This document shows, piece by piece, positions 14,947 through 21,030 of a stretch of 22,571 bases of DNA. Source of the stretch: a virus; the IMG/VR virus record IMGVR_UViG_3300021197_000706, positions 1-22,571 of that record; one strand, written 5' to 3'. The first letter of the stretch is position 1. Every line of letters starts with the position of its first letter. A program made the position numbers and the translations under genes. A model generated the notes under the pieces. The model had not been told where the DNA came from, did not search any database, and saw only the letters and a program-made list of their open reading frames with translations.

Positions 14947-15617
14947 GCGTAAAGAATCGAAATAGCATCGTTACAGACGGGCTATCATACTGCTTGGATG
15001 CAGGAAATGAGCTATCGTATTCAGGCTCTGGGACTTCTTCAAGCGATCTCGCAAGCAATCTTGTTGGAACACTTACTAATGGTCCAACATTTGACAGTTC
15101 AAATGGCGGGAGCTTTGTGTTTGACGGTTCAGACGACAGCATCCAAGTATCTCACGATAGTGCTATCGCTTTTACTAGTGCGCTTACCAATGAGGTTTGG
15201 TTTAAGTTAGATTCTTTCCCTTCAGGGTCGAACCGATACACACTCTGCACTAAAGCGTCTTCATACTATATGAACGTGTCCAATCAAAGAATATCCGTTT
15301 ACACTTATTGGAGCAACGGGAGTAGACAAAACTCTGGGTATACCGACTCCACTAGTACGCTGTCTTTGAATACTTGGCATCAGGCTGTTTTCACAGAGAG
15401 TACAAGCGGTCTAAGAAAGATTTATATCGATGGTCAGCTCGATAAAACAGAACAGAAGGAAGCTAGTATATGGCCCGAACAAAATTTACTTTATGTGGGC
15501 GGTAGCGGTGGAAGGTTTTTAGACGGTCGTATTGCCCGCGTAAACCTGTACAACCGCGAGCTAAGCGCCTCCGAAGTCCTTCAGAACTACAACGCATTAA
15601 AGAATAGATTTATTTAA
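14943..15617 (+). CDS. LamG/concanavalin-like lectin protein, copy 4 (224 aa)
   Basis: Last of the tandem set. Motifs: IVTDGLSYCLDAGNELSY, FVFDGSDDSIQVSHD, LTNEVWFKLDSFPSG, LNTWHQAVFTESTSGLRKIYIDG, RVNLYNRELSASEVLQNYNALKN. The family W-H and YIDG strands are present. It ends the operon stretch: a fresh promoter follows at 15619. Compared with copies 2 and 3, its DAGN lead carries a cysteine (SYCLD). Receptor unknown. Confidence 0.84.
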   Translation: MSVKNRNSIVTDGLSYCLDAGNELSYSGSGTSSSDLASNLVGTLTNGPTFDSSNGGSFVFDGSDDSIQVSHDSAIAFTSALTNEVWFKLDSFPSGSNRYTLCTKASSYYMNVSNQRISVYTYWSNGSRQNSGYTDSTSTLSLNTWHQAVFTESTSGLRKIYIDGQLDKTEQKEASIWPEQNLLYVGGSGGRFLDGRIARVNLYNRELSASEVLQNYNALKNRFI

Positions 15618-15618
15618 T

Positions 15619-15626
15619 TACCTTTG
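15619..15626 (+). promoter_or_regulatory. -7 box for the 89-aa gene
   Basis: TACCTTTG fits TAnnTTTG and ends 17 bases before the ATG at 15644, immediately after the last LamG stop. No clear -33 TTG is seen at the expected distance. Confidence 0.6.
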
Positions 15627-15643
15627 CGCTAAACTTTTTAATT

Positions 15644-15913
15644 ATGGCATTTTCATTTCAATCAAAGTCCTGGTCTATCGAAGGCGAAAAAGAATTCGAG
15701 AATCACTTCACGATTCTAAACCCAGCCCTATCTGTTATGCAGGTAAGCGTTCATGAAGATAATGTATACATCGGCATGAAAGCAGTAGAGAACGGGGGTG
15801 TGTTTGTGCACAACTTAAACGTTCAGTACAATAACGACGCTGGAGAAACAGATTTGGATGTGATCGTTGACGCAGCAATTGCTCAGGCATTTCCTGAGGC
15901 TACCGTCGTATAA
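15644..15913 (+). CDS. Small hypothetical protein as its own transcription unit, 89 aa
   Basis: Unrecognised. Two beta-rich stretches (SVMQVSVHEDNVYIGMKAV, GVFVHNLNVQYN) lead to an acidic helical end (LDVIVDAAIAQAFPEATV). It has its own -7 box at 15619 and a strong intrinsic terminator at 15936, with no other gene between them, so it can be expressed alone and perhaps to a high level. The leader is A/T-rich (AACTTTTTAATT) with no Shine-Dalgarno. Location within the fibre block suggests a virion or fibre-assembly protein needed in many copies, but this is inference from layout. Confidence 0.75.
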   Translation: MAFSFQSKSWSIEGEKEFENHFTILNPALSVMQVSVHEDNVYIGMKAVENGGVFVHNLNVQYNNDAGETDLDVIVDAAIAQAFPEATVV

Positions 15914-15935
15914 TACAGTCTACACACTCATAAAG

Positions 15936-15958
15936 AAGGCCCGCGAGGGCCTTTTTTT
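15936..15958 (+). terminator. Intrinsic terminator with GCGA tetraloop
   Basis: AAGGCCC (15936-15942) pairs perfectly with GGGCCTT (15947-15953) around a GCGA loop (a GNRA tetraloop), and the hairpin runs into a T tract to 15958. It is the clearest terminator in the window and lies 22 bases after the 89-aa gene. Confidence 0.92.
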
Positions 15959-15965
15959 ATTTTCT

Positions 15966-15973
15966 TATCTTTG
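15966..15973 (+). promoter_or_regulatory. -7 box just upstream of the 15978 fibre gene
   Basis: TATCTTTG fits TAnnTTTG. It starts eight bases after the terminator T tract, and only four bases separate it from the ATG at 15978, so the transcript would be leaderless or nearly so. Confidence 0.6.
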
Positions 15974-15977
15974 TTTC

Positions 15978-17189
15978 ATGGCTGTAATTGTAGGAGATAC
16001 CATAGAGATCATTGTTTCTAACCCAACGGTTAAAAACACAATTAGTGTATCAACGCCATCCCCAAACAATACAATTACAGTTTCCCAAGGCTATGTTGCC
16101 GCTGTGGGTTCGGGCGGTGGCAGTGGTAGCGGAGGAACGGTGACCAGTATAACTGCTGGGGAGGGGCTCATTGGAGGAACTATAACCTCCGCTGGAACTA
16201 TAAGCCTTCCAGATACTAACGTAACACCAGGTCAGTACACGTCCGCAAACATTACCGTAGATGAAAAGGGTAGAATTACATACGCCACCAATGGGTCTAC
16301 AGGCACTGGGAGTGATGGTGAGACGCTAACCACTCAGGTTATAAACATAACCAACAGTGACCCTGCTTTCGATCATATGACCACGCCTATATCTATAGGA
16401 ACTTCTTTAGAGGATATATTGATTGATATGCTTTCTGTTTACAACACCACTATGATATTTCTCAACTCATTGAGCGTATCTCAGCTTGGTTCTAATGGCG
16501 AATGGGGCTCATATCAACAGCTCTTCAACGTACCAGTAAGGGAGGTAGGGGCTGGAATTAGGATAAATGGATTTACATTTAACATACCCGACACTTCAAA
16601 AACTCAAGACAATTCCGTTTCTTTTATCGCTAATAATATCGTTCATGAAAGCGGTATTCCTGATAATGTTTTTTCTCCAACCTTATCTACTGTTTTTGAG
16701 TCTGTTCCTTCGGCTCCTACATCTAACTTTTTCAAGGTATCTGCTGTAGATGATGGAGGGGGGGAAAGTATAAGCATATTTTCTACAAATAAAGTCATTC
16801 AATGGAGAAGAAGGGTTAAGGTCGGGTCCAGCTCAACAGCTTCTCTTGCTGACTCTGCTGCTGCTCAGACATTGTTTGATGGTCTTTCCACAATATTTGA
16901 CGGATTAATCAATGAGTCTGTCATAGATACATTGGGGGATTCTGGAACAAACACTAATGGAAACTTTACTTATATAATTTATCCAATTGATTTCGGATCT
17001 ATTTCTAGTATAATTCAGGACAATGGATTTCAAGTCGTTTCTGACTTTTCAGTAATGTTTAACTTATCTACAAACTCCAATATATTTAATATAGAAAATC
17101 AATATGGAGTTGTTTCTGAATATTATATTTATAGATCTAACGACTCTGGAGTTTTTGGCGATAACACACCTATATCTATTTCGTTCTAA
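15978..17189 (+). CDS. Tail-fibre-like protein with GTVTSITAG module, 403 aa
   Basis: Starts MAVIVGDTIEIIVSN; this ATG is chosen because a longer in-frame start at 15867 would run through the terminator and promoter. Residues about 30-105 comprise a Ser/Gly linker (GSGGGSGSGG) and the fibre module GTVTSITAGEGLIGG to DEKGRITYATNG, shared with the giant fibre. The remainder (about 120-403) is a Ser/Asn/Ile-rich region of unknown fold (ISIGTSLEDILIDML, FIANNIVHESG, VVSDFSVMFNLS), probably the binding or tip domain. Base composition in the C-terminal half is noticeably more A/T-rich than neighbouring genes, which may mean separate acquisition. Coupled to the next gene by TAATG. Confidence 0.75.
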   Translation: MAVIVGDTIEIIVSNPTVKNTISVSTPSPNNTITVSQGYVAAVGSGGGSGSGGTVTSITAGEGLIGGTITSAGTISLPDTNVTPGQYTSANITVDEKGRITYATNGSTGTGSDGETLTTQVINITNSDPAFDHMTTPISIGTSLEDILIDMLSVYNTTMIFLNSLSVSQLGSNGEWGSYQQLFNVPVREVGAGIRINGFTFNIPDTSKTQDNSVSFIANNIVHESGIPDNVFSPTLSTVFESVPSAPTSNFFKVSAVDDGGGESISIFSTNKVIQWRRRVKVGSSSTASLADSAAAQTLFDGLSTIFDGLINESVIDTLGDSGTNTNGNFTYIIYPIDFGSISSIIQDNGFQVVSDFSVMFNLSTNSNIFNIENQYGVVSEYYIYRSNDSGVFGDNTPISISF

Positions 17190-17896
17190 TGCCAGTATTT
17201 CCAGGACTAGTAAGGCACAATAACTCTACGGAGGCCATAATAGATGTGACTCAGGATCAAGTAAAGGGTCTTGGTTTATTTGATTCCACCAGCGACAGAT
17301 CTTCTCTTTCAGATAAAGTACAGACTAACGGGTTCCTTGCCGTAACTCAGGTAAATAATACTTATAAGGCTTTTGTTTACACTGGAAACGATTGGACTAA
17401 CGATTCTTCCTGGACGGAGGTGGGCTCTATACCAGGCGGTAAAAAGAATGCCGTCCTATCAAAGCTTAGTGATAACCAATTGGACTACGACTGGACTGAG
17501 ACACCTCAATTTGAGTCTGTTTCCATCACTCAAAACAGTAGCTCTAATTCACCTTCTATTAACCTCTTTAGATCTAGAGGCTCTGAAGGATCCCTAACTG
17601 AAACGCAATCTGGAGACGTAATAGCTCAAGTGGCTTTCTTTGGTTCCAGTATAGGTGGTAACCAAGCAACAGCTGGAAAAATGGTATTTACTCAGGTTCA
17701 GGCTGCTGGATACGGACCAGGGGTTTCTACTAAAATGGAGCTTTTTGTGGGTAATGATAGTGGCGACGTAGCGGCGCTTACACTAAACGAAGAAAAAGTT
17801 GTATCTATTTCAAGGCAGTCTACACCTCCCGCCCCAATCCCTGGAGGGATATACGCCAACACCAGTAATGAGTTGTTTTTTGGGATAGATAATTAA
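17189..17896 (+). CDS. Tail-fibre-like structural protein, 235 aa
   Basis: N part resembles marine-phage fibre proteins: IDVTQDQVKGLGLFDST, then NTYKAFVYTGNDWTNDSSW. The middle (KNAVLSKLSDNQLDYDWTETP) links to a beta-rich shaft (INLFRSRGSEGSL, DVIAQVAFFGSSIGG, MELFVGNDSGDVAALTLNE). The end STPPAPIPGGIYANTSNELFFG is typical of short phage fibre tips. It is transcribed with the 403-aa gene. No enzymatic motif is seen. The fibre call rests on composition and these patterns, not on a named family. Confidence 0.65.
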   Translation: MPVFPGLVRHNNSTEAIIDVTQDQVKGLGLFDSTSDRSSLSDKVQTNGFLAVTQVNNTYKAFVYTGNDWTNDSSWTEVGSIPGGKKNAVLSKLSDNQLDYDWTETPQFESVSITQNSSSNSPSINLFRSRGSEGSLTETQSGDVIAQVAFFGSSIGGNQATAGKMVFTQVQAAGYGPGVSTKMELFVGNDSGDVAALTLNEEKVVSISRQSTPPAPIPGGIYANTSNELFFGIDN

Positions 17897-17907
17897 TTGT
17901 ATATTTG
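17878..17907 (+). promoter_or_regulatory. Promoter for the 423-aa fibre gene
   Basis: Best two-part promoter in the window: TTTTG at 17878-17882 as -33 element, a 17-base spacer, and TATATTTG at 17900-17907 as -7 box, 16 bases before the ATG at 17924. It overlaps the end of the preceding gene. Confidence 0.7.
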
Positions 17908-17923
17908 CTTAAAATAAGAAAAA

Positions 17924-19195
17924 ATGAGTGCTACTTGGAGAAAAGTATTAACTGACGCTAACATTGCTGGTGGTGTTGCTTCTAGCAACACTTCGAACCT
18001 CGCCACAGGTGCTGAGGTTGCTGCTGCTATCGCTGCTGCATCTGCCGCCGCTGGATCTGGCGACATCACGTCTATAGCCCCCTTTTCTTCTGGGGGTATC
18101 ATTATACATGCGGACCTCAATCTGGATGGAACTTTTAATATAGAGGACGCCACCCAAGGCGCTGCTCAAGTTCAAGTTCAGGCTGGTGATGGAATCACCG
18201 TTAACGCAGACGGTGTCTCCGTCGCCTCAACGCTAGCAGGAAATGGTCTCAATATTTCAAGCGGGGTAATGACCGTAGACCTAGGGACTAACAGTGGACT
18301 TCAGACTGACGCCTCAAATAAGCTCGTTACTAGGTTAGACCCAAATACGCTTCATGTTGACAGTACCACAGCGGGAATAGACATCAAAGACGGGGGCGTT
18401 CAACTGGTTCACTTGGACTCAGGGATGGTATACACTAGCGCCGACAGTGATAGTCTAACATTTACTGATGATACGAAAATTCTTACCGCCTCGGCGATTA
18501 ACGACAACTTTCCTAATGTATCGACGGCAGTCGGGGCAGAGACCTACGTCCAAATGGGGGCAGGTCAGGTGTTGTCTGTCAATGAGATTAACATCAGCGA
18601 TCACACAAATTTAGGCACTGCTGTTGCTGCTTCTAATCCTGCTGTTCAGGGTGATGTTGTTATTACCCTTGCTAATAGCACTCTTTCCGCAGAAGCTATA
18701 AACCTAGGAACCGACGACGCCGTTAGTTTTGCTGGAGTCACCTCTACCGCTCAACTTAACGTTACCACTGGTGGTGCTTCCATTTCGGGTTCTGTAAATA
18801 TTCAGGGTGATCTTAGCGTAACTGGAACAACCACTACAGTAAACTCTACAGAGGTCCTTATTGAGGATCACGTAATCACCCTTGCTAACACTAGCTCTAC
18901 ACCTAGCCAATCTGATGCCTCTGAGTCTGGGCTTGACGTATATACTTCTAGTACAGAATCTCACAGACCAAGGTTCGCTTGGATTACACCTCAGTCTTCT
19001 AATCTTACTGGATGGAAGGTGAGAGGCCACAACGGTTCCGCCACAGGCACTACAGATGGTCTTGTTGACATATCGGTTATGGACTTTCAAACAGGCCCCC
19101 CTACAAGTGGTGCTCAGTCAACTGACCTTTCTTCTGGGGTTGGAGCCTTCTGGTTTAATTCATCAACAAAAGATCTATACCTAAGAGTATCATAA
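17924..19195 (+). CDS. Beta-rich virion/tail-fibre protein, 423 aa
   Basis: Opens SATWRKVLTDANIAGG, an N terminus I recall from many marine-phage structural proteins and matched at 19553. An Ala-rich helix (AAAIAAASAAAG) and a long repetitive beta region follow: LAGNGLNISSGVMTVDLG, DPNTLHVDSTTAGIDIKDGG, YVQMGAGQVLSVNEINIS. It then has the cyanophage-like shaft GSVNIQGDLSVTGTTTTVNS plus VLIEDHVITLANTSS, and a C-terminal domain (RPRFAWITPQSSNL to FWFNSSTKDLYLRVS). It has its own promoter at 17878. Probably a trimeric fibre or whisker; the ligand is unknown. Confidence 0.75.
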   Translation: MSATWRKVLTDANIAGGVASSNTSNLATGAEVAAAIAAASAAAGSGDITSIAPFSSGGIIIHADLNLDGTFNIEDATQGAAQVQVQAGDGITVNADGVSVASTLAGNGLNISSGVMTVDLGTNSGLQTDASNKLVTRLDPNTLHVDSTTAGIDIKDGGVQLVHLDSGMVYTSADSDSLTFTDDTKILTASAINDNFPNVSTAVGAETYVQMGAGQVLSVNEINISDHTNLGTAVAASNPAVQGDVVITLANSTLSAEAINLGTDDAVSFAGVTSTAQLNVTTGGASISGSVNIQGDLSVTGTTTTVNSTEVLIEDHVITLANTSSTPSQSDASESGLDVYTSSTESHRPRFAWITPQSSNLTGWKVRGHNGSATGTTDGLVDISVMDFQTGPPTSGAQSTDLSSGVGAFWFNSSTKDLYLRVS

Positions 19196-19368
19196 TGGGA
19201 ATTCTAGGAAAACAGCCTCCCGAAAAGGGCTTATCTACCGACACTCTCTCTCAGCAAGAGTTAAACTATCTTCTTCTACTACTTTCTGAGTCTAAGTTTG
19301 ATGGAAAAGATGTACTTTTGCTTAGTAGCGTAGTTCAAAAGCTGAACAATCAGCTGGAGGCTAAATAA
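19195..19368 (+). CDS. Small helical protein, 57 aa (paralogue pair, first member)
   Basis: Too short for many gene finders. Coupled to the preceding gene by TAATG (19193-19197). The product has a Pro/Gly-containing start (GILGKQPPEKG) and two helices: LSQQELNYLLLLLSESKFDGKD and VLLLSSVVQKLNNQLEAK. The pattern Q-E-L/V-x-(F/Y)-L-L, a short turn with G-(K/S)-D, then V...KL/I-E recurs in the next small gene, indicating paralogues. I recall similar helical-hairpin proteins in other phages, without known function. Confidence 0.65.
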   Translation: MGILGKQPPEKGLSTDTLSQQELNYLLLLLSESKFDGKDVLLLSSVVQKLNNQLEAK

Positions 19369-19391
19369 ATTTAATCTTTTAATTAATTAAA

Positions 19392-19547
19392 ATGAAGCTA
19401 GACATTCAAGAAGTCTTCTTTCTGAAGCAGTGTGCGCAATCCGCAACAATTAAGGGGTCTGATGCTCCCATCGTGGCCAAGACTATCGAAAAAATTGAAA
19501 AGGAATTTTTAAGATTAGAATCTCTCCAACAAAAACAGCCTAAGTAA
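19392..19547 (+). CDS. Small helical protein, 51 aa (paralogue pair, second member)
   Basis: The product begins MKLDIQEVFFLKQCAQSATI, then KGSDAPIVAKTIEKIEKEFLRLES. It aligns with the 57-aa neighbour over the QE-hydrophobic helix, the (K/D)G(S/K)D(A/V) turn and the second helix. The 23-base gap before it is A/T-rich (TTTAATTAATTAAA) without a Shine-Dalgarno. The next gene starts six bases after its stop. A helical hairpin of this size could be an oligomeric accessory protein; the function is unknown. Confidence 0.65.
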   Translation: MKLDIQEVFFLKQCAQSATIKGSDAPIVAKTIEKIEKEFLRLESLQQKQPK

Positions 19548-19552
19548 TACGT

Positions 19553-20299
19553 ATGGCTACATGGAAGAAGCTACTTGCAGCCCTGGTCGATGACACCTCA
19601 CCTCAGTTGGGTGGTAACCTGGACGTTAATGGGAATGATATTTCAAGCACTTCTAACGGAAATGTAACCATATCCCCCAACGGAACAGGTGTTCTAGAGG
19701 TTAAGGGAGGTACTAACGATGGTGCGATTCAGCTTAACTGCAATGTAAATACTCACGGAGTAAAAATACAATCGCCTCCCCACAGTTCAGGAGCTAGCTA
19801 TACTCTAGTGCTTCCTGATGACACAGGAACTAACGGCCAAGCCCTTACCACTGACGGTTCGGGTAATCTATCTTTTTCAGATGTAGCTTCAAGCGGAACA
19901 GTTCATGTGGGATCTGGAATTAGTAGCGCTGGAAATACAGGCGACGGAGCCTCAACAACTACCTATGGGGGGTCGTCTGGAACCAATTCTAGCGCTGGTA
20001 GGGTTTATTACTATAGCGGAGTAGCGTGGCTACCCGCGTCCCCTAATAGCGCTTCTGCAAACTCGAAAATGCTGGGAATTTCAATGGGAGGAAACACTGG
20101 TGTGGGTATGTGCTTGGAAGGTTTTGTAAAGACAGATGTTACTAATTTAACCCCAGGAAGCAGGGTCTACATAAATACCAACGCATCCGTCACCACTACG
20201 GCTCCAACCACTACTGGATATTACTCTAGAGTAATAGGTTATGCCGTTTCTAGTTCTGTTATATTTTTCGATCCATCTAAGGAGTACGAAACAGTATAA
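19553..20299 (+). CDS. Fibre-like virion protein sharing ends with other fibres, 248 aa
   Basis: Modular. The N terminus ATWKKLLAALVDD resembles that of the 423-aa protein (ATWRKVLTDAN). A shaft follows (GGNLDVNGNDISSTSNGNVT, then YTLVLPDDTGTNGQALTTDG, the last equivalent to LPAADGSAGQFL in the giant fibre). The C-terminal domain of about 120 residues (GRVYYYSGVAW, MLGISMGGNTGVGMCLEGFV, SRVYINTNASVTTTAPTT, VIGYAVSSSVIFFDPSKEY) matches the last domain of the giant fibre. It may be a short spike or a partner using the same tip domain. No catalytic motif is seen. Confidence 0.75.
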   Translation: MATWKKLLAALVDDTSPQLGGNLDVNGNDISSTSNGNVTISPNGTGVLEVKGGTNDGAIQLNCNVNTHGVKIQSPPHSSGASYTLVLPDDTGTNGQALTTDGSGNLSFSDVASSGTVHVGSGISSAGNTGDGASTTTYGGSSGTNSSAGRVYYYSGVAWLPASPNSASANSKMLGISMGGNTGVGMCLEGFVKTDVTNLTPGSRVYINTNASVTTTAPTTTGYYSRVIGYAVSSSVIFFDPSKEYETV

Positions 20300-20319
20300 A
20301 ACCCTTATTTTGTTTTTAT

Positions 20320-20327
20320 TATCTTTG
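20320..20327 (+). promoter_or_regulatory. -7 box for the small-basic-protein cluster
   Basis: TATCTTTG fits TAnnTTTG and ends four bases before the ATG at 20332, so the transcript would be nearly leaderless, as at 15966. It lies in the 32-base gap after the fibre block. No -33 TTG stands at a suitable distance. Confidence 0.55.
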
Positions 20328-20331
20328 CTTT

Positions 20332-20625
20332 ATGCGCTGTTGCAAGAAGTATAAAAAAGGGGGTAACGTAAGCCTTAAGATGGGCAAGCATAAGTCCCGT
20401 TCTGGCGGACTTACTAAGGCTGGTGTAGCTAAATACAACAGAGAAACAGGTAGCAACCTGAAGACCGCTGTTACTACGCCTCCATCTAAACTTAAAAAAG
20501 GAAGTAAAGCCGCAGGTAGAAGAAAGTCTTTCTGCGCTAGAATGTCTGGCGTAAAAGGACCAATGAAAAAGCCTAACGGTAAACCAACCAGGAAGGCTCT
20601 TGCGTTGCGGAAGTGGAATTGTTGA
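20332..20625 (+). CDS. Small basic protein, DUF6321-like, 97 aa
   Basis: Very Lys/Arg-rich. After the N-terminal CCKKYKKGG motif it has HKSRSGGLTKAGVAKYNRETG, SNLKTAVTTPPSKLKKGS, AAGRRKSFCARMSGVKGPM and the end RKALALRKWNC, which I match from memory to DUF6321. That family occurs in phages and has no known function. Charge and conserved Cys/Trp positions suggest nucleic-acid contact or packaging within the virion. First gene of a run of five tiny genes ending at the scaffold promoter. Family call fairly good; role unknown. Confidence 0.75.
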   Translation: MRCCKKYKKGGNVSLKMGKHKSRSGGLTKAGVAKYNRETGSNLKTAVTTPPSKLKKGSKAAGRRKSFCARMSGVKGPMKKPNGKPTRKALALRKWNC

Positions 20626-20638
20626 TTAAGATATAAAG

Positions 20639-20848
20639 ATGCCAGATAATATTTCTCATTTTGAATTCCTGCTTGTTGCGGGATCTTTAGTAGGTGGCTG
20701 GGTGAAGTTTCATTCCGACTACAGCAAGCTGTCTACTAGGGTGTCAGCTTTAGAGGCAGATAACGGAGAATTCAGAGAGGACGTGAAACAGCTTTTAAAA
20801 GACATTCAGGAGATCAAGCTTTTGCTTGCTAAGAACCAAGTTCAATGA
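20639..20848 (+). CDS. Small membrane protein with coiled coil, holin-like, 69 aa
   Basis: One hydrophobic segment near the N terminus (about residues 8-24, FEFLLVAGSLVGGWVKF), then a heptad-rich coiled coil (YSKLSTRVSALEADNGEF, VKQLLKDIQEIKLLLAKN). The layout, one membrane helix plus a coiled coil in under 75 residues, is common in phage holin-like or XhlA-like proteins, though XhlA has the opposite order. Function as the holin partner of the M15 peptidase is possible, but the two genes are nearly 20 kb apart in this window. It overlaps the next gene by four bases (ATGA). Confidence 0.65.
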   Translation: MPDNISHFEFLLVAGSLVGGWVKFHSDYSKLSTRVSALEADNGEFREDVKQLLKDIQEIKLLLAKNQVQ

Positions 20849-21030
20849 ATGCGGTCAAGTACAATAAAGGCGGTAAACTAAAGGTAAGCTCGGCTACCAA
20901 GGCTGTTTCTGCCCCTGATGGTTTTCACTGGATGGAGGAGAGAGGTAGATACTTTCTCATGAAGGGAGGCTACAAACCTCATCCTGGGGCCGTAAAGGAA
21001 GCCAAGTTTAAGATCGTAAACCACTCATGA
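20845..21030 (+). CDS. Small basic protein with KYNKGG motif, 61 aa
   Basis: N terminus MNAVKYNKGGKLK carries the KYxKGG motif shared with the proteins at 20332 and 21027. The rest reads APDGFHWMEERGRYFLMKGG, then KPHPGAVKEAKFKIV, a PxGxHWMxxxGxxxMKG-type pattern that I believe recurs in marine phage small proteins. It is basic and has no membrane segment. ATGA overlaps on both sides tie it to its neighbours. Function unknown. Confidence 0.7.
   Translation: MNAVKYNKGGKLKVSSATKAVSAPDGFHWMEERGRYFLMKGGYKPHPGAVKEAKFKIVNHS

Larger units (their letters stand above)
13568..15617 (+). repeat. Tandem gene triplication (three LamG paralogues)
   Basis: Three adjacent genes of 675-696 bases share their 5' and 3' ends at DNA level. 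Around 13597, 14277 and 14968 each reads close to GTnACnGAnGGGnT followed by codons for the DA(G/A)N lead. Just before each stop is a version of GAAGTnCTnCAnAACTACAACGC (near 14211, 14901 and 15571). The middles differ. These repeated ends could support recombination between copies. Confidence 0.75.

Noticed and set aside
15867-15977. Longer N terminus for the 403-aa fibre starting at 15867
   Set aside because: It would translate through the terminator hairpin and the -7 box and overlap the 89-aa gene; the ATG at 15978 is a far better start.
18704-19090. Minus-strand ORF of 128 codons opposite the 423-aa fibre gene
   Set aside because: Antisense shadow of a repetitive Ser/Thr-rich gene, with no supporting signal.
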